A stretch of 64,000 nucleotides of DNA from Eulemur rufifrons. Its lineage: Eukaryota; Chordata; Mammalia; Primates; Lemuridae. This document shows positions 13,740 to 25,044 of this stretch, piece after piece. The notes below the pieces were generated by a model. It was given only the letters and a program-made list of their open reading frames with translations, had not been told where the DNA came from and did not search any database. Positions within the stretch are counted from its first letter, which is position 1; each line of letters opens with the position of its first letter. The stretch spans positions 54,524,501 to 54,588,500 of the forward strand of contig NC_090989.1 in NCBI RefSeq assembly GCF_041146395.1, given 5' to 3'. The translations under genes and the position numbers were made by a program.

Positions 13740-14690
13740 TGTCTGAAATTTTAGTTCCAGGAAGTTAGAAATTAATTTTATTTTTTTTAGATTACAATAA
13801 ACCTTACTAAGAAATTTGTTTGCTTTTATGTTTCTAATATCTAGCAATAGGTTTTATTTATTTTTCCTTGTATTGGAGAACTTTCTTCAACATTTTCAAT
13901 ATTACTGTTTTTATGGTAAGCCTGGTGTCATAAGTGCCTGAGAATATATTTATTATACACTTATATTTTAATGATAATTTGAATGAATAACAAATTCTAA
14001 ATTCCAACTTTTCTATGAGTACATAGAAAATATACTGCTATGGTCTTCTTATATACATTTTTGCTCTTAGGAAGCATGTTGTCAATTTTATTCTTGTGTC
14101 CTTGAAATAATCTGATATTTTTCTTGAAACTTTAAGAATTTTCTCTTTCTCTTTAATACTTTAAAATCTGTTGTAATGTGCCAAGGGATGGATGTTTTTT
14201 TATCTCCTATTTTTGGTTTAAGGCTTTTTCAACCTGAGTTGTTTATCTTGTATTAATTCCTAAAGTATATCTTTATTATTTATTCAAATATTTTCTTCTA
14301 TCCGTTTATCATCTTCCCTTTTTGGGACTCCCATTGTCAACATCATGACACGTTTATTTCTATCCTCCGTATTTCTTAGTCTTGTTTGATACTTTTCTGT
14401 TACTTTATTTTTTCTCACTGCCTTCTGAATAAGCTTCTCAGTATGATATCCAATTTACTATTCTTCTTTCAGGTACATCCATCTATTCTGCTGTTTGTTC
14501 CAAATATTATACTTTTTAGTTAACTTTAACAATATTTGTATCTAATAATTACATCTGATTTTTAAGGATTTTTTGCTTGTTTTTATTATTAATACTAATC
14601 TATGTCTTTACATTTCAAATATATTTTTAAATATTTATTTTATGTTGTTTCCTGAAGTTCCAAAATTTTACATCATTTCAGTTTATAGAT
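13740..14690 (-). repeat. Probable ancient L1/HAL1-type fragment
   Basis: The T-rich plus strand shows the order of blocks expected for reversed HAL1/L1M sequence ('aagaattttctctttctctt', 'tgttgtaatgtgccaagg', 'tttgggactcccattgtc', 'tccatctattctgctgtttg'). Divergence is high and the borders are uncertain. Confidence 0.5.
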
Positions 14691-15132
14691 GCCTTCAGTT
14701 TACTTTCTTTTGGCCCCCTATGTTACCCTAACACATCAACTATACAACATAATAGTATATATTGAGGAAGTAAATTGTAAACCAGACCTCAGTAAATTTA
14801 TGAAACCAGAGATTATCCTCAGAGTAGAGCACCAGGCCCATGGAAACATTGTTAATCACTCTACTTCTCTACTTTGCTGGCTTTCCCCTTGGAACACTCT
14901 TCAGGTCTGGATTTTTCCTAAGGGAGAAATAGCACTGTCCAGAGCAGTTTTCGTAGGCCAAAATCCCCGGGTTTGGTGTTTGGAAGGATGAGATAGATGA
15001 AGGGTTATTGGGACAGTGCTAGCCAGCCCACACTTGTTTTCATCAATTTCTCCTCCTAGCTGAATTTTTGCATGGCCCAAATTTTCCCCTTGAATCCCAA
15101 TAGCATGGTTTTTGAGGATTTATGAGGTATAT
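14691..15132. other. Unique sequence with a chance 100-codon frame
   Basis: The plus-strand frame 14689-14991 has no family resemblance, no splice context and no visible conserved motif, so I treat it as non-coding. Base composition here is nearer 45% G+C than in the neighbours. Confidence 0.4.
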
Positions 15133-15640
15133 TGTCAAAGAAAACCACAGACAGACAGAAGTTAAAGTTATAAATTTTATTCAGGACTATGGTAATAGAG
15201 AGAAAGAGACCCCAGTATAGAACTGGGGTCCATTCCTAATGTCTCAGAACAGGTGGGGACTTGTGGCCAAGGAGCAGGGTGGTTGGGGCATGGAAAATTA
15301 CTTAGAGGAGACAGCAAGTCTGGGGGGAATTCTGGCTAAACCAACCTAACAGAACTCCTGCTGACAGTCGGCCAGGGGATTAGATATCAAGGGTGGGGAA
15401 TGAGGAATTTTGACCAGAGATTGAGAGTGATCAGGTAACAAGGGTGGAGAATCCTTGCTAAACTGATTTAGCAGGGCTCTTTGTTAAAACTGTATCTTAC
15501 ACATGTGCCTAGAAGAAGGTTCAGGAGCTTGAATAAAGTTTGGTCAAGCAAACAATCCTTGTCATTATCAACAAGGAGTGGTGATCCCGAGTTACCTTGT
15601 AAGAGAGGAAAGAGGAGACCCTTAAAGTTTTTTTCCAGCC
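15133..15640 (-). repeat. Candidate ERV-type LTR remnant
   Basis: The block starts with TG ('tgtcaaagaaaacc'), carries a reversed polyadenylation signal inside 'taaattttattcagga' and is G-rich with partial internal repeats ('ctggctaaaccaacctaaca' and 'ttgctaaactgatttagcag'). This is the look of a reversed class I LTR. No family name is assigned and the right border is unclear. Confidence 0.42.
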
Positions 15641-15663
15641 AATCTCCTTACTACTAGCACAAG

Positions 15664-15664
15664 C

Positions 15665-15691
<27 letters not shown>
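15664..15691 (+). repeat. (CA)n microsatellite
   Basis: About 14 uninterrupted CA units. Confidence 0.98.
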
Positions 15692-15695
<4 letters not shown>

Positions 15696-16990
15696 ACACA
15701 CATAAATTTTGGACAGCTTTCAAACTGGGGGAAGTGATTCCTCAGTTTTCTTAGTTCCTGATATCTATAGTGTTCTTTCAATTTAGGCAGGAAGTATTAA
15801 CTCAGACTTTTAATCTCCTTATGTTTATCCTACTTTTCATTCCCATTCCCCATCATATATTCACACTCTGACCCTAAGATTCTAGAAAAGCAATTTAATA
15901 GGAATCATGTCTATCACTGAGTTCTGTCTATGCACCAAATCTAAAACTTCATAGGGAGCTCTAGTCCAGTATTTTTCAAATTTATTTGATGATGAACTAT
16001 ACTATCTATTGCAATTTTTCTTTATAAGTCTGCATATAACTACATATATATGTATATTATATATCTTAGTATTTTTAAATAAAATTCTTACTTTAATCAT
16101 ATCAAATGAACTTTCTTTTTCTTTTTTGTTATACTGTATTAAAAATGTGTGCCATGATCCAAGAATAAAATTCCATGACAAACAGGTGGGTGTATGCCAT
16201 ACAGTTTCACATTGTTATTATCCCTTGACTTTTTTGTTTTCATTTATTGGCTTTCTTCTGGGTTTTCTTAAATATATATATATATATATACACACACACA
16301 TATATCTATTTCAGTATATTCTAAACTTCATTTTGTTGGAAATATATTCAGCTCACTTGTCCCATTGTCTTTCCATGGTAAATCTAGGCAGAAAAAAACC
16401 TCAATTATAAGTGAATTCAATTGATCATCCTCAGTCTTCTTCCCCAGGTAGCTGAATTGAGCTGGAAGAAAATAAACAAACCATCAGACTGATGCTAATA
16501 TAAATATATGAGCCAAAAATTTGAAACAGGGTTTAAATTGTCTTACATTACTTATATATTTCTCTAGTCTATTCTCTCATCCTTTCTCCACAGCTATTAT
16601 TTAAAAAGCTATCATCTCATATAACTCATACTGACATCTTCTTTTGTCTTACTTTAGGCAAATATCCTCCTAACCTACTTTAGAAACTACAGGAGCCACA
16701 AACAGGGACTTGTCTCAACTCTCATATTATGGATTATACATTTGCCTACATTTTTACTCACCCTTGGTTTCTTTTATTCTGTACAATTGAAATATATTTC
16801 TTCTGTAGAATCCTGAAGACAAAGTTTGAAAATCACTGCAAAAAATAGTGAGCTTTAAGAAGAATGTGACAAATTTAAAGAAACCACTCTGCCAAAGGGG
16901 ACAAGAGTGGAAATCATGAAGTTCACATAGGAAGCTACTGTGAAGGTCCACAGAAAAGATGAGGGTTTGAACTAAAGTAAGAGCAAAAGC
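15692..16990. other. Unique sequence with a (TA)n(CA)n tract
   Basis: No gene or named repeat is recognised. A compound TA/CA microsatellite lies at 16272-16305. The 133-codon frame at 16009-16410 runs through this microsatellite and is not believable as a gene. Confidence 0.5.
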
Positions 16991-16999
16991 AGGGAGAGG

Positions 17000-18210
17000 C
17001 CTTACCTCTATTTGGTATATTTAGAAATCTTAATTATTAAATTCTTATAATGTGACAGACATCTCTACCTTCATTGCCTCATTTTTATGGAGGAAGAAAG
17101 ATAATTATCAAATAGTGATCATATTGTTGTTTAAGACAAATGATATTTTTTGTTTTGGAGAAAATTAAGTAAGGGAATATGAATATGGAATCCCAAGGGG
17201 AAGTCAAGAAAAGGCTCAGTGAGAAGATGAAATTGGAACAAAGACCTGCTGCATATGAGTGCCAGCTGTGCTGATATAAGGATGGGAGAGAGTTCTTGGC
17301 AAAGGAAGAATATGTGGAGAAGCCTTGAGGCAGGAGCAGATCTAGCAAGTCCAAGGAGTAGAAATGAGACCACTGTAACTGGAGAGTGGTATATGAGGGG
17401 AAAAAATGTCAGAGAGGAGATCGAGATAACCAGGAGTCAGATTGTGTGGGGACCTTGTGGGCCATGGTGATGTTGATATTTATTCTGAGTGAGATGGCAA
17501 AACACAGGAAGGATTTGAGTAGAGGGACATATCTTTTAAAATGCTCACTCTGACTACTGTGTTGAGAATACACTGCAGTGGAGAAGGGGTGCCAACACAG
17601 AAACCCACTAGAAGATTATTATATGGTTAAAGTAGAGAGATTATAGCAGTTTGGTATAGGGAGATAGCAGTAGAAGTGATGGGAGATGATCATATTCTGG
17701 CTGTAAAAGTATTTGTTTAAGGAGTAAATGGAAGATGTGAGGAAAAGAAAAGGCAAAGATGTAGTCAAGATTTTTGGCCTAAACAATTAAAGGATAGGAT
17801 AGTCAACTGCTGGGCTGGATAAAGACTGTGGAAGTAGAAGGATTTTGGGAGAAGATCAATTCAGTTTGGCATGTTGTATTTGATATGCTCATTAGACATC
17901 CAAGTGGGTCTGTTTAGTAGGCAATTGTATCTATAAATCTGAAATTCAAGGAAAAGTTTAGATTGGAGATTGACATTTGCAATGCATAAACACACAGATG
18001 GTATTGAGAGCACAAAACTAAATGAGGCCACCAAGAAAATCAGTACAAGAGGAAAAGAAAATTTATCCAAGAACTGAATCCTGAGGCATTCCAACGTTTA
18101 TTTAAGTTAGGAAGTTGAGGAAAAACCACGAAATAAAACTGAGAATGAGTTAGGAAGAGTTTACTATCCTGGGAGCCAAGTGAAGGAAGTGCTTCTAGGA
18201 GAAGGGCGTA

Positions 18211-18249
<39 letters not shown>

Positions 18250-18400
18250 AGTGTCAAATCTACAGAGAGATGAATAAGATGAGAACATAGAATGGTCTGT
18301 TATATTTAACAGTGTGAGTAGAGATTATCTGTGACCTTGTCAAGAGCAGTTTCAGTGGAACTAAGGGCAAAAAAGGAGTTGGAGAGAACTCTTATATTGT
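17000..18400 (+). repeat. Ancient mammalian interspersed repeat, unassigned family, with an internal A-run
   Basis: The purine-rich plus strand carries the signature 'aagccttgaggcaggagcag', 'gaccttgtgggccatggtga', 'tttattctgagtgagatggc' and 'gctcactctgactactgtgt' in that order, a repeat found in many mammalian loci. Related pieces lie at 28385, 36890 and 63150. The open frames in it are chance products. A pure A-run lies at 18211-18248. Confidence 0.68.
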
Positions 18401-18404
18401 CAGT

Positions 18405-18830
18405 TTTTTTAATAGGCCACTTTAGGTTTTAGGTTCACAGAAAAATTGAGCTGGGAGATAGAGAGAATTCCCATATAACCTCTATCTTCCCCCACCCGCC
18501 CCACCGACCTACATTCATAGCCTCTTTCATTGTCAATGTCCTCTAATAGAACAGCACATTTTTTACAACTGATGAACCTACATTGACACATCATTATTAC
18601 TCTGAGTCCTTAGTTTACATTAGAGTTTACTCTTGGTGTTGTACATTTTGTGGGTTTGGACAAATGTATAATGACATGTATCTAACATTATAGTATCATA
18701 TGAAGTAATTTCATTGCTCTAAAAATCCTCTGTGCTCCACCTATTTATCATTCTTTTCCCTATAATCTTTGGCTGCCACTGACCTTTTTACTGTCTCCAC
18801 AGTTTTGTCTTGTTTCTTTGTCATTTTTAA
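18405..18830 (-). repeat. L1M 3'UTR fragment
   Basis: The reversed 3'UTR has the blocks 'taggttcacagaaaaattga', 'acaactgatgaacctacatt', 'actcttggtgttgtacattt' and 'gtataatgacatgtatctaa'. The same family recurs at 21223, 22345 and 39974, allowing internal comparison. Confidence 0.8.
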
Positions 18831-19019
18831 AAAATATATAAAATGTTATATACAAACACTAACATACTTGTATTGAGATAATGGTTACATTGTAGAGACA
18901 GAAAATTTTTATTGTGATTGCAAGGAGGACATTTTCTGGATCAGTGTCATTGAAGAAATTGTTGAACTTTATTAGGAACAAGGAATGGTCTATCTCTCTA
19001 TCAATCTATCTAATGGTAA
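18831..19019. other. Unique sequence
   Basis: Short A+T-rich spacer; nothing recognised. Confidence 0.4.
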
Positions 19020-19615
19020 TATATAAGAAAGCGGAACCCAAACTGGGTCTTCCCTGAAGGGCAAGTGGGTTCTTGGCTTTATGCAGGAAAGAATTCAAGA
19101 ATGAGCTGACAAACTAAAGCAAAAACAAGTTTATTGAAGTGACAAAGAAACGGAAGGAAGGCTTGCTCCATAGGGAGAGCAGAGGCTATCTCTCAGAGCA
19201 ACAGAAAGTAGCCCTTTGTGAGTGTCTGGGTCTTATTTTATACTTTTTATTTAATTTTATGTTAAGCAGAGGTAGGATTATTCATAAGATTTCTGGGAAA
19301 GGGGTGGGGAGATGCTGGAATCAGGGAGCTCTCTTCTTTTAAACTATATAGGGTAACTTCTGGGAGTTGCCACGGCATTTATAAACTGTCATGGCACTGG
19401 CTGAAGTTTCTGTTAGTATGCTAATACTTTTTAAGTAGCATGTAGTAAGCAGTGAGGGTTACTGGGGGTCTTTTTTTTTTTTTTTTTTGTGTAGCCATCT
19501 TGGTCTAGCTGGTTTTGGCTGGTTTCTCCACTGCCTCCTGTTTTATCAGAGACGTTGGTTCTGGTCTCATGACTCTTTATTGAGCAGGCCCTGCCAATTC
19601 CCTATATCGGTGATG
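19020..19615 (-). repeat. ERV1-type LTR remnant
   Basis: The block order 'aaagaattcaagaatgagct', 'aacaagtttattgaagt' (reversed polyadenylation signal), 'gattattcataagatttctg', 'tgccacggcatttataaact' and 'ctgttttatcagagacgttg' matches a reversed class I LTR common in primate genomes. A T-run at 19472-19489 interrupts it. Exact family and ends are not resolved, and no internal viral genes are adjacent. Confidence 0.68.
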
Positions 19616-19880
19616 GGAGAGAAGCCAGAATATATAATATAAACAGGTAGATGGTAGATGTAAAGACTTGTAAAATTTTCTTTTAATTATATTTATTTCT
19701 TAGAGAAATGTGAAGCAAGGTCATCAACCAAGACAGACAGAGAGATTATAGATTGATATATGATAAATAGATTAGATAGATCAGTATAGATATATGTGGG
19801 TATATGAAGAATGTGTGTGTATATGTGAGTATGTGTTGTGTATATAATCTAGCATTGTCTCTGGAAGGTATAAAATAATT
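19616..19880. other. Unique sequence with an imperfect GATA/GTAT tract
   Basis: About 19755-19850 is a decayed GATA- and TATG-rich simple repeat. No gene signal. Confidence 0.55.
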
Positions 19881-20815
19881 GACACCCCAGTAGTAATGCA
19901 CACACCTGATACTCTGACATTAGTTTCTATAGATCATTCTCCAATTAAAGGAACCAGGGCTCCTTGAAGAAGTGGTTGATTTCAGGACTGGAGCGAAAAA
20001 AAAAAAAAAAAAAAAAAACAAGATGGACCCAGAGTATCTTATAGTGCCAGAAACTAAGTAAGTACTCAAAAAAGGTTGAGAGCACATCAAAAGGGCAAAG
20101 GAACCAACATGAAAGAAATTATAATTGCAAATTTGAAACAGTTAAGCAACAAAATAAATAACAATAGTATTGGATGATAACCTCTAGAATAAAATGACTA
20201 TTCATGGTAAAAATAAATAATTGAATAAATAAATAAATAGAGAAGAGGAGACAGTGTTTTTTTTTTTACAGAAGAATTTCAATTAATATATGTACAAGAA
20301 ACAAAGGAAAGAGAAAATCACCAGTGGGTCAAGGTTTGAGGAAAAACCAGTATATTTACACAGTCTAAGTATCTCCTCCAAGATATTCATTAATTGCAAA
20401 GAAAAAATATTAATATTAATTTTGAAATAAAATTTCTGCTTGATATAACCTTAACCACGGGGTCAAAGAGATTCCCAGTAATAAGATATATCAACATCAT
20501 ATGCTCCTGATATGATGCATAACACCACTTTTGTGGTATTCCTGCTAAGAAGGCATAACCTCAATCTAATCATAAGAAAGTGTCAGATAAATCAAGATTG
20601 AGAGACATTCTACAAGATAACTTGCCAGTGGTCTTCAAAAATGTCAAGATTATGAATGACAAAGTAAGATGGTAGAAATGTCAGAGACTGGAAGAAGCTG
20701 AGGGGAAATAAGAACTAAATGCAATATAGAATTTTAGAGTCAAACCTGGTACAGAAAAGGACATTAACAGAAAAATTGATAAAATCCAATGAGGTCTGTA
20801 GTTTAGTTAAAAAAT
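19881..20815 (+). repeat. Old L1M 3'UTR (L1ME/M4-like)
   Basis: The sense strand shows 'tattcctgctaagaaggcat', 'gagagacattctacaagata', 'gtcagagactggaagaagct' and 'atgaggtctgtagtttagtt', the ordered blocks of an old L1M 3'UTR. A run of 26 A at 19994-20019 lies inside. Confidence 0.78.
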
Positions 20816-21222
20816 AATAAATTAAAAAATTAAATCTTTATTTACTTTTTGGCAGAGTACCTAATGTTTGAACCATCTCTTCTGCTCTATTCCCCAGAAG
20901 GGCTCTGTGCACACTTGAAGTATTTTTGAGTGACTACACTAAAAATGAGTTTAACCTATGACACTATTATAATGACCTGTTATTAATTTTAATTTCTTAC
21001 TACACTGTGAGCTCCTACGGCTAGACCTAGGACACAAAGATAAATGTTTGCCAAATGTGTATATGAATATTGCTGAATAATTTTAAGTAGAAACTCTGCC
21101 TTTAGGATAACTATAGGTTATTAAAATTTTCTGGAATTGTGATTGTAAGCACCTCTGAGAACAAATATATTTTGTGCATATAATTTTGTATCTGCCTGCA
21201 CATTTTTTAAAAGCACCAATAG
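20816..21222. other. Unique or L2-like sequence
   Basis: The part at 21000-21070 ('ctacactgtgagctcctacg') resembles an L2 3' end; the rest is not assigned. Confidence 0.35.
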
Positions 21223-22344
21223 ACATTATTTTTTTTAGGGAAGTTTTAGGTTTACAGAAAAATTGAACAAAAAGTACAGAGTTTTTAAACATCCTCTTGT
21301 ACCCCGTAACAGTTTCCCTGATTATTAGTATCATGCATTAGTATGGCACATTTGTTACAATTGATAAGTCAATATTGATACATTGTTATTAACTTAAGTC
21401 CGCACTTTATGTTAGGGTTCATTCTTTGTATTTTACATTCTATGGACTTTGGTAAATGAATAATGACATATATCCACTATTGAAATATCATACAGAATAG
21501 TTTCACTGCTCTAAAATTTTCCTATGATCTATCCATTCATCATCCTTCCATGCAGAACTCTAGAAAACCACTGATCTTTTTACCATCTGCATAGTTTGGC
21601 CTTTTCCAGAATGTTATATATTTGGAATCATACCTTATGTAGCCTTTTCACATTGGCTTCTCTCAGTTAGTAATGTCTTTTCATGGCTTGACAGATCATT
21701 TCTTTTTACTGCTGAATAATATTCCCTTGTATGGATATACACAGTTTGTCCATTGACCTATTGAGGGAAAATTGGATTGCTTTCAAGTTTTGGCAATTGT
21801 AAATGAAGCTACTATAAATATTTGTATGCAGAGTTTTGTGTGGACGTAATTTTTCAATTCATTTGGGTAAATACCAAAGAGCCCAACTGCCAGATTGTAT
21901 GGTTAAGAGTGTATTTAGTTATGTAAGAAACTGCCAAAATGACTTCTAAACCACCTATACCATTTTGCATTGCTGCCAAAAACAAATGGAGGTTCTTGTT
22001 GCTCCATATCCTCATCAAAATTTGGTGTTATCATTATTTTGGATTTTAACCATTCTAATATGTATGTAGTTACATCTCACTGTTGTTTAAATTTCTAATT
22101 CCTTAAGAACATATGATGAATATCTTTTCATGTGCTTATTTTCCATCTGTATATGTTCTTTGGTGAGGTGATATCTTTTCAGATCTTTTTTCCATTTTTT
22201 AGCTGTGTTGTTTGTTTTCTTATTTCTGAGTTTAAGTTGTTTCTATATTTTTGTACTAGTTCTTTAACTGATAAGTGTTTTGCAAAGATTTTCTCTCAGT
22301 CTGTGGGTTGTCTTTGTGTTCTTTTAATTGAGTTTAATAGTTTT
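21223..22344 (-). repeat. Old L1M: 3'UTR and ORF2 C-terminus
   Basis: The reversed 3'UTR (21223-21600) continues into reversed ORF2 coding sequence (21600-22340), with blocks such as 'atgtcttttcatggcttgac', 'ggtaaataccaaagagccca' and 'ctcagtctgtgggttgtctt'. All frames are disrupted. Confidence 0.88.
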
Positions 22345-22722
22345 AATAGATTATTTTTTAGAGAAGTTTTAGGTTCACAGCAAAATTGAGCAAAAGGTAT
22401 AAATATTTTCCATATCCCTTTACCCCCATGCATACATAGCTTCCTCCATCATCAACATCCCCCACAAGAGTGGCATATTTGTTACAACTGCTGAACCTGA
22501 ATTGACATATGATTATCACCCAAAGTTCATAGATTGCATTAGTGTTCACTCTTGGTGTTGTACATTCTATGTGTTTGGACAAATATATGATGACATGTAT
22601 CCAACAGTATTTTATAGAGAATAGTTTAATTGCCCTAAAAATTCTCTGTGTTCTGCTTTTTCATCCCTCCCTCCCTCCTAATCCCTTACTGTGCATTTTT
22701 TTTTCATCATTTTCTGGTACAT
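22345..22722 (-). repeat. Second L1M 3'UTR directly abutting the previous one
   Basis: The reversed 3'UTR restarts at about 22345 with 'ttttaggttcacagcaaaat' and runs to about 22720, in the same orientation and family as 21223-21600. It is therefore a separate insertion or a local duplication of the 3'UTR. Confidence 0.82.
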
Positions 22723-24635
22723 AAAAAAATAGAGCAGGATAGAAGAATGTCCTTTATTGGTATAAATAACATACAACTTATTAAACAACAAAACAAATAG
22801 AAATTTGCTAAATTTGTTCATGACATTTTGTTCTTCTCCAGTATAATCCTATCAACAATAATTCTTAACTTTGAAATAGTAAGCAAGAAATTTGTACTCT
22901 TGCTGTTTTGAAAGATATCTCATATCATATTTAAGACAGGCTGAAAATGATCAGAGAGTAGTTGCATCTGACAGTGAAATCAATTTATAATTGGCTTTCA
23001 TATTTATATATTTATGCATAGGTTGTACAAGAAACAAAAATAACCAAAACAAATAAAATTTTAATAACATTTTCCCTAGAATATATTGAAATATATAATG
23101 ATAATAAAAGACAAAAGTGTATTTGTCAAGACTTACATTCTTGAAATCAGATTTCTTCTTTTTGATTATCTTTCCTTTAACTAAGGAAAATATGAAAATG
23201 ATATTATAAAATCAAGTCTCAAGATTTAAATTTCATTTAAAGAAAATGATGTTCATAAGAGGAAAAAATTAGTGTTTATAAATAAAAAAGATAAATATTA
23301 CTTTAAGGGGTAACATCTTCACAATTTATGGCAAACCTATTTTAGAAAAAAAAGAAGAAATAACTAATGGAAATGAAACTATTATTTCATAACTTAATAG
23401 ATAAATTCTTTCTAGTTAATACAATTTAATTTGTTTTTTACATATCAAAAGAATCATAGGTAATAAACAATATTAAATAACACGATGTGCTCAATCTAAT
23501 CAAAACTTCCAAAAATGAGTTATTTACCAACAAAAGAGTATTCAACAACAGAAAATGAGATATATTGAATAGATTTTCTGGTTTTGTCATTAAGTTTCTT
23601 TATTTTCTCTAAGTACCAACCTAATTTTCTTTTATGCCTCAAAGCCATTGTACTAGAAAGATTTTGCTAAATTACAGACAAAGAAATAGATTTCTAGATT
23701 ACTCTTAAGTTTCTTTTTTCAAATTTGACAATATTTCCTGAATAAGTTCTGGATGAGATTTTGCCTCTAAATGAAGTCAACATATATTGGTAAAGAAAAA
23801 GCCATTTCATCAAAAAAGAGTAAGAAGAAACTGTAATGACTCATGACTTGTAGAGGTTGAAATATTTTTAGGATTTTTGGAATATTAGTGCTAACAAAAC
23901 AATAATAAAGGGTGAAACATGATAAGTTAATTGATGGGGAAATTTATGTGTCAGTGGGAGGGCTAGGGAGTGAACTGAAATTAGAAATTTGACTCCAGCA
24001 CGTGAATCACATGTCCCATCAATATAAGAACGGGACTGGGAGAAGCAAATTCAGGTGTGGATCAGTGTATATACACAGTGCTCTCTTCAAACAGATCACT
24101 TTGAAGGCTAGTGGACCTACCCCAAAGGGGCTAAGTTTGATGACAATCAGATTCCAGCTTAAGTAGAAAGCAAGTTTTAGAAAACAAATGGAAACTGAGG
24201 GTCATAATTCCATGAATTTTTACTTACTGATTTATGATTTAATATACTCAGCAAACACACATATATATATATATATTTAGAAGTATGCTATGATCTAAGA
24301 CAGTACGATTTTAATTCTAAGTTTAAAAACAATTTTCCCAATATTACCTCAAATCTAAAATTATGATTTCGGGGGATTATTTTGAGATGGAAACTGCATG
24401 TACTCTGATATTACATGAAAATATATGGTATAATCAATTGCAAAAATCCATTCTTGGGAAAACATATAATTGATTATGAGGGTTAAGATAAAAGGTATAA
24501 ATGAGTGACTTTTTTCTTTGACTTTCTCCTTCCCTTTACTATTTTCCATCGCTACTCTTTCTTTCCATACAGAGCTAACACCTCCTCCAGTGTCAGTTAC
24601 TCTGAAAGTAACCACTTGCTAGATCCAGGACTCTC
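22723..24635. other. Long unique A+T-rich stretch
   Basis: Nearly 1.9 kb with no recognised transposon apart from a (TA)n tract at 24260-24275. No credible coding frame. It is one of the few long repeat-free blocks here and therefore a place to look for conserved non-coding elements. Confidence 0.5.
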
Positions 24636-24790
24636 ATCCCTCACTTGCACATGAGAATCAGTTGAGGAGCAAACCTACTCAAGACAAATTCAATTAGAAT
24701 CTCAGGGAGACTGAGGCCTTGTGATTTGTTTTTTAAAGAGCCCTCTTGTTTGTTTTAATGTACAGCCAATTTGAAAAACTGCCTTCTTAG
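24636..24790. repeat. MER5-like hAT-Charlie remnant
   Basis: Blocks 'ttgcacatgagaatcagttg', 'gaatctcagggagactgagg' and 'tgtacagccaatttgaaaaa' match the layout of MER5/MER58-type non-autonomous DNA elements. Confidence 0.6.
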
Positions 24791-25044
24791 GTGGAATAAA
24801 AAAGATAGGTCAGAAAGATTTTACCAATTAAACACCTGCTACACACTCAGAAATTGCTTTAGTATTATAGGCAAATGAGAGCCGCATAAACGCTAGGCTG
24901 TGCCTTCATGTTTCTCACAAATTTGCTACCACTGAAGACTAAGACACATAAAACAATAATTTCTAAAATGTGAGTTAGTAAGTATCCCAGTTAAAACTTA
25001 ACTACTGGATAAGGAATAATGTAAAATATTTAGGTTTTTAAGTA
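24791..25044. other. Unique sequence
   Basis: Nothing recognised. It ends at the TA target dinucleotide (25043-25044) of the mariner element. Confidence 0.4.

Noticed and set aside
16009..16410. 133-codon hydrophobic frame resembling a small membrane protein
   Set aside because: It runs through a TA/CA microsatellite and A+T-rich sequence, which generates Ile, Tyr and Phe codons by composition alone.
15133..19615. The two LTR-like blocks considered as one provirus
   Set aside because: They differ in sequence, and the DNA between them is an ancient repeat and unique sequence without retroviral genes.
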